Source of the DNA: Symbiodinium sp. CCMP2592
Taxonomy: Eukaryota; Sar; Dinophyceae; Suessiales; Symbiodiniaceae
DNA length: 64,000 nt
Reading direction: 5' to 3'
Assembly: GCA_905221615.1 (NCBI GenBank)
Contig: CAJNDT010003035.1
Coordinates: 522,001 to 586,000, forward strand
Positions within the stretch are counted from its first letter, which is position 1. Each line of letters starts with the position of its first letter. A program made the translations under genes and the position numbers. Positions 21,748-31,852 of this stretch are shown piece by piece. A model generated the notes under the pieces. It ran no database searches and was not told the origin of the DNA. It saw only the letters and a program-made list of their open reading frames with translations.

Positions 21748-21853
21748 TATAATTAGGCGCCTAAATAGTTGCCTACACTATTTTGGGGTTTTATTTTCAT
21801 AACTAGTATAATGGGCCCCAAAACCCTTTCTGACTAGTAAGCCCCCTAAAGTA
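21748..21853 (+). mobile_element. MITE-like element, family C
   Basis: AATTAGGCGCCTAAATAGTT at the left, TATAATGGGCCCCAAAACCC inside, TAGTAAGCCCCCTAAAGTA at the right. It starts just after the candidate stop codon at 21,740. Confidence 0.8.
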
Positions 21854-21964
21854 GTAACCCTGTGACAGCCCTCATAGCACACGTATACTATAGCTTACCT
21901 TTTGAAGGACGTACATAAGGAAGTCAAATTAAGGAACTCTAAAAAGGTATGTTTCGAGTCCACG

Positions 21965-22078
21965 TACTTAAAGGATCATGGGATGTAGTAACTCGGGCTA
22001 TAATTAGGCTAACTATACTTATAACCCCAATTCAGGTACTTATAACCTTACTTACTAAGTCCCATGGTCCTCCAAGTA
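21965..22078 (+). mobile_element. MITE-like element, family A
   Basis: Full-length, TA-bounded copy: TACTTAAAGGATCATGGGAT to CCATGGTCCTCCAAGTA. Confidence 0.9.
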
Positions 22079-22311
22079 CACCCTAAATCCAAGCACGCCT
22101 CTGAAGGAGGAGCTCTCGAAGTTGCCTCTGCACTTCCAGGGGTCTGGGGATCTTTCGCACGTGATGCCGCTGGTGGCTCGGCGGAGTTTATTCCATAGAA
22201 AAGGGCTCTTGGGGGCTTTCGGGGGTTCAAGGGTCTACGTATATACCCGAAGGTTCTACCATATGGGGCTCTGTTATCACAGAGTTCCATTATGGGGTTC
22301 GTGGGTCATTT

Positions 22312-22314
22312 ATA

Positions 22315-22346
<32 letters not shown>

Positions 22347-22385
22347 CACATATCAATAAATACATATGTACATACACATGTACAT
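22312..22385. repeat. AT/ACAT microsatellite
   Basis: Run of TA dinucleotides passing into CATACACATGTACATG words. Confidence 0.85.
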
Positions 22386-22840
22386 GCACATGCATTCTGC
22401 TACAGGGCTTCATTGTTATGCAGTTGACTCAAATTTGGGTCATGTAAACTTTGCTACCGCCGCACACCATGAATGCATGCAGAGATAGATGCATTCATAC
22501 AAACGTTTGCTGCTGGCAGCATTCAGCGCATCGCACAGGCCATAAACACAAGCGTTGATCTCACGGCGTGGGCCCATCTGCGCCAGAACTGCAAGTCCGT
22601 GCAGGACAGCTGGCATTAGAATTAGATCATGCCCTGCTGAAACAGGCAACCATTAGATGACATACACAGCGTCGGAAGTACAACCCCTCGAGGCCACAGC
22701 TCGCACTGCGAGCAATTCACCGGTGGCGGTGTCCTCAGAGAATGCCTATGAGGCTGGGTGTTTAGGGCTTCAGGAGTTTAGGGGTGCAGGGGTTTAGGGT
22801 TTGAGTTACGGCTTTAAGGTTTTGGGGGGGGGGTTCAGAT
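22386..22840. other. Unique sequence, no gene recognised
   Basis: A 69-codon minus-strand frame (22,440-22,649) has fair composition but no motif. TTTAGGG-like words return from 22,755. Confidence 0.4.
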
Positions 22841-22853
22841 GTACAGGCACCTT

Positions 22854-22901
22854 TCACCCGAGACACAGAATTGTAGGTCACCCGAGACACAGAATTGTAG
22901 G
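22854..22901 (+). repeat. Perfect 24-bp tandem duplication
   Basis: The unit TCACCCGAGACACAGAATTG plus TAGG occurs twice head to tail with no mismatch. It lies within a 90-codon open frame (22,839-23,111), duplicating SPETQNCR. Confidence 0.9.
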
Positions 22902-23040
22902 CTTGTTCAGATATTGTGGGAGCTGAACCCCTATGCCAAACCCTTCAGCCAGCATAGTGGTGATGCCCCATGGCAGTCCCCATACAGTTATGCCCCAATG
23001 TTCCCCCAAGGCTCGCCCCTGTGCTGCCCTGCTTTGGTTA

Positions 23041-23174
23041 CTCAAAGGGGAAAAGGAGGGACCCTTAATGGGGACCCCTACCCTATAATGGGCTATATAA
23101 TGGGTATATAATAGCTATATTAAGGGTATAGACCTAGGGGTCCTGACTAAGGGTCCCTCCTTTTCCCCTTTGAG
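23041..23174. mobile_element. MITE-like element, family J, copy 1
   Basis: Perfect terminal inverted repeats of 27 bp, starting CTCAAAGGGGAAAAGGAGGG and ending with the complement. The centre is AT-rich with TATAATGGGTATATAATAG. Second copy at 50,095. Confidence 0.9.
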
Positions 23175-23247
23175 TTAAGCCTCTCTGGTTCTTGGAGCTT
23201 GGTTCTCGGTTCCGCTGCTCGTCCAAAACCTGGTAATCTACTTGGGG

Positions 23248-23320
23248 GTTCCGTTTAAGAAGGGTACTATAGGGTTCTATAATGGGGTTCCTTAAAGGGA
23301 TCTATAGGGGTTCTATAATG
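23248..23320 (+). repeat. Family N block next to a family A element
   Basis: TTCTATAATGGGGTTCC and TTAAAGGGATCTATAGGGG words run directly into the adjoining family A copy. Confidence 0.75.
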
Positions 23321-23437
23321 GGGATCATGGGACTTAGTAAGTAAGGTTATAAGTACCCTAATTGGGGTTAGGAGTAGTTATAAGTATAGTTACCCCAATT
23401 AGAACCCTAGTAACTAAGTCCCATGATCCTTTATGTA
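23321..23437 (-). mobile_element. MITE-like element, family A (N-fused left end)
   Basis: Reverse orientation (AAGGTTATAAGTACCCTAAT, then TAACTAAGTCCCATGATCCT). The left outermost bases are replaced by the N block, the right edge reads TTTATGTA. Confidence 0.85.
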
Positions 23438-23819
23438 GCGAGGCCTTAACAATTAAGGGAAGTACGGTTCAGAGGTTTAAGGCTCTCAGGGTTTAGGCCC
23501 AATGAGCCGCCCTTGAATCAACGGTCATGGAAGTGTCGCGTTGGTTCCCGCAGAAAAGGAGTGTCCAAAGCATGAGTCCTTTTTCTGAAGCCATGCTGAA
23601 AAAGAAGGACCCTTAATTGTTAGCCCTTGTTGATAGCTCATGCATGCGGTGTGGTTCCTGGAACATGAAGAGAACAAAGGTGGGCAACAAAAGCAGAGTC
23701 CACATCCTGTGACACAGTGACCCAGACCCACGAAACGATCCAATAAGTAGATTGACAGGGGAGCCTAGAAAGTACCCCTTAGCAGTATAGGGTACCACAT
23801 GAGGGGCTCTACTTTCACC

Positions 23820-23940
23820 CTAAATAACCCTAAACCCAGCCCATAAACCCCGATACCCTAAACCACCAAAACCAGGAAACCCCTAAACCCTAAACCACCA
23901 AAACAAAACCACCAAAATCCCTAAACTCCGAAACCCTGGG
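23820..23940. repeat. CCCTAAACCACCAAAA telomere-like tract
   Basis: CCCTAAACC words interspersed with ACCACCAAAACC. Not coding. Confidence 0.75.
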
Positions 23941-24012
23941 AGGTGACAAAGATCGGGCTTGCCGAGCTCGACCTCCGAAAGGGCTTGAAGGAGAGCAGCT
24001 CCTGTGGTTCCT

Positions 24013-24182
24013 ACTGGCCCCCTTAGGAGGGTCCCTCTTGGGGGGGTAGGGGGCTATGCTTTCCGTATTCAGGCCTTACAGGACTTTATTAGGGCCCCTT
24101 CGAGGGGAGGAGGGGGTAGGGGACCATACTTCCTTTCTTAGGCCTTTTGTTTTGTTCTTATCAGATGTATTAAGGCCCCCTA
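24013..24182 (+). repeat. Two diverged copies of a ~80-bp C-like segment
   Basis: GGGGGTAGGGGGCTATGCTTTCC...AGGGCCCC is followed by GGGGGTAGGGGACCATACTTCC...AAGGCCCCC. A direct repeat whose ends resemble the right half of family C. Confidence 0.55.
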
Positions 24183-24315
24183 GCCTGTCATCAAGTGCAC
24201 ACCAAAACCGGCTAACGGGTTCCTTTAAGAAATCCTGTAAAGGGGTCTATAGGGGATCTGTAGTAGGGTTCTACGATATAGGGATCTTAATAATTAGAGT
24301 AGCCCTCCAAAACCA

Positions 24316-24398
24316 TAGGCTTCATAGTAGTTCCTTTTGGGGATTACCTTATAGGGTTCTAAATATGAACCCTAAGAAGGAACTACTATGGAGCCTTT
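24316..24398. mobile_element. MITE-like element, family K, copy 1
   Basis: Ends AGGCTTCATAGTAGTTCC and GGAACTACTATGGAGCCT, inverted. It follows an N block and a C-like left end (GGGATCTTAATAATTAGAG) at 24,222-24,300, possibly having inserted into it. Second copy at 51,234. Confidence 0.8.
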
Positions 24399-24399
24399 A

Positions 24400-25749
24400 G
24401 GTAAACCGCCTAAAGCAGGGGGGCCTTGATGAGTTCAATAGCGTTTCGGGGTACATTATACGACAATGTATGTAATAAGACACCCCAAGGCACCGGTTCA
24501 GGGAATTTCGGGCTGGGCAAACAATCGCTCACTCACGGAAACAAAGAACCAACTTTTTGAGGCTTTATGGCCTGACTCAAGATGCTCGTGTAAGTCCCTC
24601 AGCCTTGTAAACCCCATTATAGTGCTTTGGCGGTTTGGGTTTGGGGTTTACGGGATTCGGCTTTGAGGTTCGAGGGTTAGGCGGTTGTAAAGGCTGAAGG
24701 GTCCTCTGTCTTCGGCATGTTGGATTCATTCCCCTGTCCTGAAATCCTCACCCTGGTTTCCTATTTCAATTACGGGGTGGGCTGAGCGCAAGAGAAGTCC
24801 TTGTGACTTGGGTTTGGGGATTGAGTGTTGGGGCTCGGGGTCTAGGCCGGGGTTTAGGGCTACAAACAAGTAGGTTTGGTAGGTGGCTGTTGGTTAGTTT
24901 TTCCAGCTTGTTGGGTTGAGGGTTGGAAAGTGGCGCACGTCACCAGAAGCCCAAATACCAAACACTATGGTCACTGGGGTTACAAAAGACTTGGGTTCTA
25001 CAACACAGACGCTTGTAGGGCTGGGTCTTTCCGTAGAATAAGTTCGTAGTTTTGCAGTTTATGGTTCCGGACGTTCAGGGCATCGATGAGCGTCCACACT
25101 CGGTAACCGCACTTCAATCAGTCATTTCCGGTTGTGAACCAGGTGATTGTTCCATGTGGAATCGACTGGTTTTGGTTTTGACGTGTTGTGATGCCACTTG
25201 TGTCTCGAGCGGGTGCTTGTGTAGTTGAGTGTCCACACGTAGTTCTGCGGCGAGTTGCTTGAACTTTAGTGGGAAGATGTGTGTCCCGCAAAATACCAGA
25301 GGGTAGTTTGACTCCTTAAGTGCTCTTGACAGAGTGTTTCTATCAATGGTTCTCCCCTTCAACACCGACGGTTGTGAAAAGACTCCATACGTGTAGAATC
25401 GCGTAGGATCAGAAAACCTAGTACTGGTTGTAAGCTACGTGGTCATTGGACATTCTAGTTGTTTTCCGCATTGTTGGGTCTATGAGGATGTACCTAGTAC
25501 ACCCTGAGCTTCAAACCGCCACAGCATGAATCCATCTTTGACTCGGGGCTTCGATGTAAAGCTAGGCTTTGCATTTACATCAACTTAAATACTGGAAAGT
25601 TGTGATTCCATGTTTGGGGTTTAGGGTTTGGTATGGTGTTTTGCTTGGGGCTGCATGATGAGGTTGGCTTTCAATGCCAAGGCCCTTTGTCATGTTTGTT
25701 TTATCGCCGTGCCCCCAGGGGCCGAAGAACGTGGGCAGTCCCCACTAGT
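24400..25749. other. Mostly unique sequence, no gene recognised
   Basis: Scattered TTTGGGG/TTTAGGG words (24,630-24,870 and 25,615) in unique DNA. Minus-strand frame 25,114-25,365 (83 codons, for example ESNYPLVFCGTHIFPLKFKQ) is fairly protein-like but has no motif and no convincing edges. Confidence 0.4.
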
Positions 25750-25846
25750 CTAGGTGGGGCTTTGGGACATTGTACATTTTCCCTTATTGGGCTTAAGAGG
25801 ATCTTATGTACTAATATTTTTCAAAAGCTTTAAAAGCACCGCCTAG
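25750..25846 (+). mobile_element. MITE-like element, family F, copy 3
   Basis: Almost identical to the copy at 1,912: CTAGGTGGGGCTTTGGGACA to TTTAAAAGCACCGCCTAG, flanked by TAGT/TAGT. Confidence 0.9.
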
Positions 25847-25851
25847 TAGTT

Positions 25852-25952
25852 CTTGTTGCATTCTACCGTTATACCATTTTGCTGCACTACTATTACTATA
25901 CTAGAGTTTACCCCAGAACCCTGCTATTCGAATTAGTAGGGCCCCTATATGT
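25852..25952 (+). mobile_element. Family C right-part remnant
   Basis: TTTACCCCAGAACCCTGCTATTCGAATTAGTAGGGCCCCTATAT in overall pattern matches the right half of family C; the left half is weak. It immediately follows the family F copy. Confidence 0.5.
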
Positions 25953-26957
25953 ATAATGCCAAGAACCATCGTGTGCTCGCAGGGCCAGGAAGTTCGGCTG
26001 TGCCAAACGTGCTACGTCAAGAGCATAGCTCTGTGGCGAGGCAGCACCTGCCGTCTCCTTCTATTTTGGGTTCTCGTTTTGGAGTTTAGTTGAAGTTGCC
26101 ATAACAGGGATCTAGAGTGAATGGCAGGGTTTCCTTTTCGTGGTAACTTAATTAACCTCCTTATCAAGCACCCAGTTTGCTTTGGGGCCTCGTCATTAAG
26201 AAATGAAGCCCCGACGCCCAAATAGTTGTGCAAAGTTCACAGGGCACCCTTGCAATTAAACTTTAAACTGGTGAACCTATTCCTTCTGGTGAGCCTTACA
26301 GAAACCCCTTCTAGAGCCCTTGCAGCAGCCCTTACAGAATCTGCGAAAATATGTCAGAATGCAACTGCATTCTGAGTAACAGAAGGCCCAAAGTACCCTA
26401 GTCCATCATAGATTCCCGTTTCGTAACCCTTCTACAACCTTTAGTCTAGACATAAGAATGCGCCATAGTGGCCTTGCGATGCTCCAGATTCCAGCGCCGA
26501 GCCCTGCTTGGTTCCTGACAGCTAAGGTGGCGAGGTCGCGTCTACCAGACATATGCGCGCATTGGGGCGGGTACCTCAGAGCTCTCCGTGATGTGAAACA
26601 GGGTGTACAACGAGCTTGTTTAGACGATGGCTTGCGGGAAATAGGGCGGGGGGGGTTGAGATCTTGAGAGCACACGTGTAACATGGAAAGGATTGGAAGT
26701 CTCAGCTCCGTAGGCTTGGGGGGAGTCTGGGATCTATGGGCTACAAGCTAGTTCTATCTTTCGGAGACGATCCCCCAACTTCATTTCCAAACTTTCCATT
26801 GGCCTGCAGGCATAGTGCAGGAAAAATTCGTCTTTCGGGTGCTGCGAGCGGGTTCTAGTTGCCATGCATGAGGTGTCAAGAAGACTGGAGCTAGTTTCGA
26901 TATCTGTTGCGAATAATTTCTATTGCTGGTGTCAGTATCCCCCGGAAGAGACCTCAG
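25953..26957. other. Unique 1-kb interval, no gene recognised
   Basis: Opposed frames of 69 (+, 26,458-26,667) and 92 codons (-, 26,406-26,684) overlap exactly, with no feature to choose between them. Confidence 0.4.
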
Positions 26958-27082
26958 TACTTAAAGGATCATTGGACTTAGTAACCAGGGTTATAATTGG
27001 GATAACTATACCTATAACTACTTATAACCCCAATTAAGGAACTTATATCCTGACTTACTAAGTCCCATGATCCTCCCAAGTA
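26958..27082 (+). mobile_element. MITE-like element, family A
   Basis: TA-bounded copy, slightly long because CTTATAAC is repeated in the centre (ACTATACCTATAACTACTTATAACC). Right end TGATCCTCCCAAGTA. Confidence 0.9.
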
Positions 27083-27182
27083 GACCCTAGTCCCTAAACC
27101 CTATAGATCCCTCTAAGGAACCTTAGAGATCCCCTTAAGGAGCCCTTAAAGGAACCTTACTAAGTCCCATGACCCTCCAAGT
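27083..27182 (-). repeat. Family N block ending in a family A terminus
   Basis: CCCTATAGATCCCTCTAAGG, CCTTAGAGATCCCC and AGCCCTTAAAGGAACC are followed by a second family A right end (TTACTAAGTCCCATGACCCT then CCAAGTA). The layout is full A, then N, then A end. Confidence 0.8.
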
Positions 27183-27289
27183 ACCCTTCGGAGCCTCTCG
27201 ATGTTTCGACCCCGCTCCTGCAGGGATTGTCGCCGATCGAAGCTCTGCCTGCAAGCGTGAGGTTTGAGGGGCTTTAATACTCAAAACAG

Positions 27290-27358
27290 GGTTCCCCTTA
27301 AAGGGCTCCGTTAAAGGGGTCTATTAGGGATCTATAGTAGGGTTCTATGACATAGACT
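27290..27358 (+). repeat. Family N block
   Basis: CCCCTTAAAGGGCTCCGTTAAAGGGGTCTATTAGGGATCTATAGTAGGGTTC pattern. 27,360-27,960 that follows is unique, with only weak 66-83-codon frames. Confidence 0.7.
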
Positions 27359-28093
27359 AAAGGTTCCTTCTTGTGGATGGTTTGGGATCCGGTTTCGTGC
27401 TTGCGGTTGAAGTGCTCTCGAGCGATTGAACTGGCACCCCGCTCCTGTGGCAAAGTCTAGAAGCAGGCAAAGCTATTTTTCCGGTGTCTGAACCCTCGTA
27501 CAGCTACACGGCTAGCCTCCGGACGGACTCTTATACACGCTTCTGTTCTGATCCAAGGCGCCAGGTCGCCCCTCTTCTGTACAAAGCGTCGAACAGGTTT
27601 AAGAATCTGCAAAATCCGAACCCCCTTGCATTGAAGTATACACCAAACCACATTCAAGTTCTTAAGGGGACTCTGCTGTGTTGACTATCTGACATCCCCT
27701 TATACTAATACAGCCCAAACACCTATTGTCAAGACCCGTAATTGCCAGCATATACATCCTTATACTATGCTATACTATACCCAAAATCCCATTCAAAACT
27801 CTTAAGGGCCGTGTGAGCATTCAGGGGGCCGGGAGCTGGAGCCGCACTCGAGTTCAGGGCTTTGGGTGTGGGCTTGCGTACCTGCGGCGGCTGGGACCAT
27901 CAGGGACCACGGAGCAAGAATACAACCCGAACTACATTGTTCAGGGATTCAGGGTGTTGAGGAACCCTAAACCCTAAACCCCGAAACCCTAAACCCCTAA
28001 ACCCCTGAACCCCTAAACTGGAAGTTGTGCTCCGTGATCGCGAGAGAAGAGAGAGCGACAGATCGAGAGTCAGAGCAGGGGCCTTTCAAGGTG

Positions 28094-28293
28094 TACTTCA
28101 AGGATCATGGGACTTAGCAACTAGGGTTAAAGGGTACTATAATATAGGGGCCTAAATATTAGAATAGGGTTCCTTTATGGGGTTCTTTAAAGGGGTCTAT
28201 AGGGGATCTAGAGTACTGCAAGGATCATGGGACTAAGTAACTAGGGTTCCTTAAAAGGGATCCATAAGGGCTCTATAAGAGGGGTGTTAGGGT
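28094..28293 (+). repeat. Two family A left ends separated by N blocks
   Basis: At 28,094 (TACTTCAAGGATCATGGG) and about 28,212 (GTACTGCAAGGATCATGGG) family A left ends each stop at CTAGGGTT and pass into TTCCTTAAAAGGGATCCATA-type N sequence. Confidence 0.8.
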
Positions 28294-28420
28294 TACTTAA
28301 AGGATCATGGGACTTAGTAACTAGGGTAATAATTAGGCAACTATACTTATATAGCTACGTATAACCCCAATTAAGGTACTTATATAAACTTACTTACAAA
28401 GTGCCACGATCCGCCAAGTA
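28294..28420 (+). mobile_element. MITE-like element, family A
   Basis: Full TA-bounded copy that terminates the A-N-A series starting at 28,094. Centre expanded (ACTTATATAGCTACGTATAAC); right end diverged (GCCACGATCCGCCAAGTA). Confidence 0.85.
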
Positions 28421-28529
28421 TTGAAGCAGGGTCCCCCACTTCCTGAAACTTCCACACCTTTTTCAAGTTGATTAGGACATTGCTTGGTTCTATTCCAAGT
28501 AATCAGCGTCAACGGGAGGGTATACCTAA

Positions 28530-28633
28530 CATAGGGGCCAAAATAATTACCACTACGATTTTGCGGGTTCCTTTCTAAACGTATAGTATAATGGGCACCA
28601 AAGCCCTATTCTAATTATCAAGGCCTCTACATT
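28530..28633 (+). mobile_element. MITE-like element, family C
   Basis: ACATAGGGGCCAAAATAATT to ATTATCAAGGCCTCTACAT with TATAATGGGCACCAAAGCCC inside. Confidence 0.85.
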
Positions 28634-28713
28634 TTTTTTTTTAAAGGCCTCTCCATCATCTTTGCTCACCTCTCCAGGGCCCCAAGCCCCAAACCCCAGG
28701 AGCCCCTCGAGTT

Positions 28714-28852
28714 CCCAGACCTTCCAAAACCCATTAATCAAGGAATATACCTTAAATTAGAGTAGGATCCTTAATATGGTTTAGGGTGCAGGGTTTAGGG
28801 TTTAAGGTTTAGGGTTTAGGGTTTTTAATTAAGGGGTTTTGGAAGGTCTGGG
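28714..28852. mobile_element. Family G-like inverted-repeat element containing TTTAGGG words
   Basis: Ends CCCAGACCTTCCAAAACCC and GGGTTTTGGAAGGTCTGGG pair well, followed inward by TTAATCAAGG / TTAATTAAGG. The inside has GGAATATACCTTAAATTAGA as in the other G copies, plus a run of GGTTTAGGG. Confidence 0.75.
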
Positions 28853-28979
28853 TTCTTATTAGCAGTCTTCCCTCCACCCTAAACCCTCCACCCCGAGCTC
28901 TCGACTCGGGCAGGCGTAAAAGTCACCTTCCTGTAAAAAGGAACCCTAACGCCTGAACCCTAAACCGAAACCCTACACA

Positions 28980-29171
28980 ATGGGAGTTTCCGAAAAATAG
29001 GGGACCCAAATATAGCACCCGAAATAGTAGGATCCCTACTACAAAGGACCCCCCAAAAGATGGTACCCCCCCTACTTTTTCAAAAATCCTAAACCCGAAA
29101 CCCTCTATGTAACCCTTATAGATCCCTTTAAGGAACCCTTTAAGGGTACCACCGAATTTTCGGAAAACCCC
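28980..29171 (+). mobile_element. Family B element with internal N-type insertion
   Basis: Left half from ATGGGAGTTTCCGAAAAATA through AAATAGTAGGATCCCTACT is family B. Between GGTACCCCCCC at about 29,070 and the right end AATTTTCGGAAAACCCCT lies extra sequence with CTTATAGATCCCTTTAAGGA, an N block. Confidence 0.7.
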
Positions 29172-29254
29172 TACAAGATCGCCAATACGACTGAGGAGCG
29201 ACCCCTTCACCCGGCCGTGCAGAAGTTCATGGAGGAAAGGGGCATCAAGGCGAG

Positions 29255-29296
29255 GGTTTAGGGGTTAGGGGTTTAGGGTTTAGGGTTTAGGGGTGA
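29255..29296 (+). repeat. TTTAGGG telomere-like tract
   Basis: GGGTTTAGGGGTTAGGGGTT and following perfect TTTAGGG words. Confidence 0.8.
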
Positions 29297-29379
29297 GTCT
29301 CTAGAAGGGGGCATCAAGGCGAGTGGTTGTCAATATTCGGGTCCCTTTTTGGGTCCTTATTATAATAGGGCACCTAATA

Positions 29380-29487
29380 TTTGGGGGTTTCCGAAAATAG
29401 GGGGACCCTAATTAGTACCCGAAATAGTAGGATCCTTATTATAAGAACCCCCATATAAGGTACCCCGAATTTTCGGAAACCCCCATT
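29380..29487 (+). mobile_element. MITE-like element, family B, best copy
   Basis: TTTGGGGGTTTCCGAAAATA to TTTTCGGAAACCCCCAT, with TAGTACCCGAAATAGTAGGA and a mirrored AAGGTACCCCG inside. The element is flanked by GGGTACC-type words. Confidence 0.9.
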
Positions 29488-29577
29488 TAGGGTACCCCAA
29501 GAAGGGGGCCATAATTTTGACAACCACCCAGGCGGGTCTCTGGGAAGCCCCGAGGGTTTCGGGGGGTCTTTAACTGG

Positions 29578-29691
29578 GTACTACTATTTGCTTAAGACAC
29601 CCCCCAAAAATAAAAATAGTAATCCCCATATTACCCCCATAAGGAATATATTTTTTATTTTTTGGGGGGGCTCTTAAGCAAATAGTAGGGT
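29578..29691. mobile_element. Inverted-repeat element, family M
   Basis: Arms CTACTATTTGCTTAAG and CTTAAGCAAATAGTAG are perfect inverted repeats. Inner arms are CCCCCCAAAAATAAAAA and TTTTTTATTTTTTGGGGGG. The right half recurs alone at 38,152. Confidence 0.85.
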
Positions 29692-29722
29692 AGTCCTTTG
29701 GGATCTTTTTTGGTTTCCCCTA

Positions 29723-29832
29723 ATATGGGAGTTTCCGAAAACGGGGGACCTAATCTAGTACCTTAAATAGTAGGATCCTTATTAAAGGGACCCCAAAATA
29801 AGGTACCCCCCAATTTTCGGAAACTCCCATAT
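29723..29832 (+). mobile_element. MITE-like element, family B
   Basis: TATGGGAGTTTCCGAAAACG to TTTTCGGAAACTCCCATA, perfect outer arms; contains TAAATAGTAGGATCCTTATT. Confidence 0.9.
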
Positions 29833-30021
29833 TTTGTAGAGACCAGAATAGTACATGATTTTCAAAGGGCTTAAAGGACAACTCAGTTAAGGGCCCCTTT
29901 AAAGGGTAGTAGAAAAGTTCCTTTAAAGGTCTCTGTAGGAGTTTGGGGTTTGGGTCTAAGGGCTGGGGGTTTAGGATCGGGCTCAGAGAGCGTCGGCTTG
30001 GAGAATGGGCATGCGTCGTAT

Positions 30022-30103
30022 CATAGGGGCCTAAACAGTTACCTATCCTATTTTGGGGAGTTCCTTGTTATAAGTCGTAGAGTATAATTAAGGCCCCTAT
30101 ATT
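30022..30103 (+). mobile_element. MITE-like element, family C (internal deletion)
   Basis: TCATAGGGGCCTAAACAGTT to ATAATTAAGGCCCCTATATT; the GGGCCCCAAAACCC segment is missing. It forms the left border of the unique 30.1-31.7 kb island. Confidence 0.85.
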
Positions 30104-30941
30104 ACACATCTCTGTCACCGGAACCACTTTAGCAATCATCAGAAGTGATGTGTGAACTGCTCCGTGAAGCTGAAGAAGCAACAGGTAAGCATTTACTCAA
30201 AAGCTGTGTTTTCCGTAGCATGAAGTACCACGCCAAGGTGTGCTGCAGTTTCAAACTTATGCCCCTGATGATTTTGATGAATGAAGTGTTTTTTCCTGTA
30301 TGCGCGCATGAGCATTTGATCCACCAATTTTCAAAGCTCGGTCTGGCATGGGGTTCCAAGGTCTTGGTTGGGGAGCATGGGGCACGGTTGGGCCTTGAAC
30401 AGCTCTGCCTCCGACAGTGTTGTCCTACGTCGTACGTTTTCCCCTTCTTCAAAACAAAACCTAAGACGGCCCGTGGCACTTGCAGCTTCTCATCCATTGC
30501 CTTTTCCGCTGAAACCAGTTCAGCGACTTGTTTGATGCGTGCTGATGCACTCTGATGCGACATGATATTGGCCGTATAGCTGCGTCCCAGTCATGGAAAC
30601 GTGACGGTCACCGACGAGACATCGGCATGGGAAGTCTCCGCGGACGTAGCCGCGGCTACCATGCGGATGACCAAAGGCCAGGTGCTCGGCAATACATCGG
30701 CCATCATGCCTCTCAACAGGTTACGTTCTGAAATTTTGCAGCTCGCAGTTTGCGCAGGAGCATTTTGTCGCATGTTCTCGGCCACATGCACAAAAAGTCA
30801 TGAGCAATACAGCCTGGGTTTGGACATCTAAGGTCCCGATGAAAAAGGCTTCTGCGAGTACACATATGAAGAGAATATACTACGCCAAGCAGCACCTCAA
30901 GCTGCAGATTAGCTGCCAGATGCCATGCAAAGCCTTCTCGG
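30104..30941. other. Gene-like unique island, left part, strand unresolved
   Basis: No repeat family is seen. Plus-strand 30,145-30,555 (136 codons) and minus-strand 30,129-30,563 (144 codons) are both open. The minus frame begins with a plausible charged helix (ARIKQVAELVSAEKAMDEKL); the plus frame has CELLREAEEATGKHLL. A plus frame at 30,601-30,720 (ADVAAATMRMTKGQVLG) could be an upstream exon of the candidate at 30,960, but the joins are not determined. Confidence 0.35.
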
Positions 30942-30959
30942 GTGCTTGCCATGATCCTT

Positions 30960-31203
30960 CTGAAGGTCGTCTCAACAGAAGCTATCTTGGAGGAAGTCGG
31001 TGTTGCAATGATGGACAAAGACGGGACCGTGCACACCTTCCAGTCCCTGATCGGTCTGTGTGTTTGTCTGCCTGCCTGCTTGGCTGTCTGTCATAAATGT
31101 ACTAGGTACCCAGCTGAGGTTGGGAGATGTGCTGATCTACAGCGAAGAGCCTGTACGCGAGATATGGCCTGTTCCCGAAAGTCATTTCCGCGCGAGGTAC
31201 ACA
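30960..31203 (+). CDS. Candidate exon pair, unknown protein
   Basis: Best coding candidate by composition. First segment: after a possible acceptor (CCTTCTGAAG), the frame gives TEAILEEVGVAMMDKDGTVH and FQSLI to 31,053. A GT at 31,054 and an AG at 31,105 (GTACTAG|G) bound a 52-nt T/G-rich interval whose removal joins the two frames in register: ATC-G plus GT-ACC gives IGTQLRLGDVLIYS, then EPVREIWPVPESHFRARYTE. The acidic and aromatic pattern with a GDxLI turn is strongly protein-like. A faint likeness to short WPV-containing domains that follow a GDYL-type turn is only an impression. A possible next donor lies at 31,210 (GAGCAG|GTCC). The flanking exons are not resolved. No function is proposed. 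Confidence 0.35.
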
Positions 31204-31209
31204 GAGCTG

Positions 31210-31677
31210 GAGCAGGTCCAACGGATGTTGGCTTTAAGTGGCTGCTCTTTGACTGCCTTGCTGCTGCCTCTACCGCAAGGACCCGCATCGGACTCGCACC
31301 ATTTCGCGTTTGTGTCTCAGGCATCACACGGGAGTGCCGATGCCGTGCCTTTTTGATAGTGTGCTCAGGCTCGCGCAGCCGCAGCCGACGATGACAGCTG
31401 AGAGAAGGCAACGGAGCGCTCATAAGTTTTCGATTGTTTCCGAGGTCGGCCATGAAAAAAGTGATCGCGCAATGGTTCAGCATATGAAGCACTGGCCGAA
31501 CTCCTGGAAACGCCACCTGCATCCAGCGACTCGCTGCCGCCATTAAAGTTGCCCAGCAGTTCGTAGCTAGTTTGAATCCTAAAATGACATGTTGCATTGC
31601 TTTTGCCTTCCTGATTGAGCATACGGGCGATAGCATTGAGACCACTGCGCGTCGCTTAGGCCAGGGTTTCTCAGTTA
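31210..31677. other. Gene-like unique island, right part, strand unresolved
   Basis: The longest frame in the window is minus-strand 31,091-31,645 (184 codons), rich in Arg, Ser and His and lacking recognisable features. On plus, the stretch of about 31,510-31,690 reads IQRLAAAIKVAQQFVASLN and MTCCIAFAFLIEHTGDSIET, and in another register EALAELLETPPASSDSLPPL with a stop at about 31,568. Any of these could be the 3' exon of the 30,960 candidate. Confidence 0.25.
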
Positions 31678-31762
31678 ATATGGAAGCCTTAAAAATTCCT
31701 ATACTGTTTTGGTAGTATAATGGGCCCCAAAACCCTGTTCTATTTATTAAGGCCCCTACATT
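31678..31762 (+). mobile_element. MITE-like element, family C (shortened)
   Basis: ATATGGAAGCCTTAAAAATT to TTTATTAAGGCCCCTACATT with TATAATGGGCCCCAAAACCC. Right border of the unique island. Confidence 0.8.
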
Positions 31763-31852
31763 ACGTCGGACGGTTTCGGCGAAGGGCTCTGCGAGAAGTT
31801 TCGGAAGCCATGAGCGGCTAGCGCCTGAGAGCTCAAAAATCCTTCACCCCCC

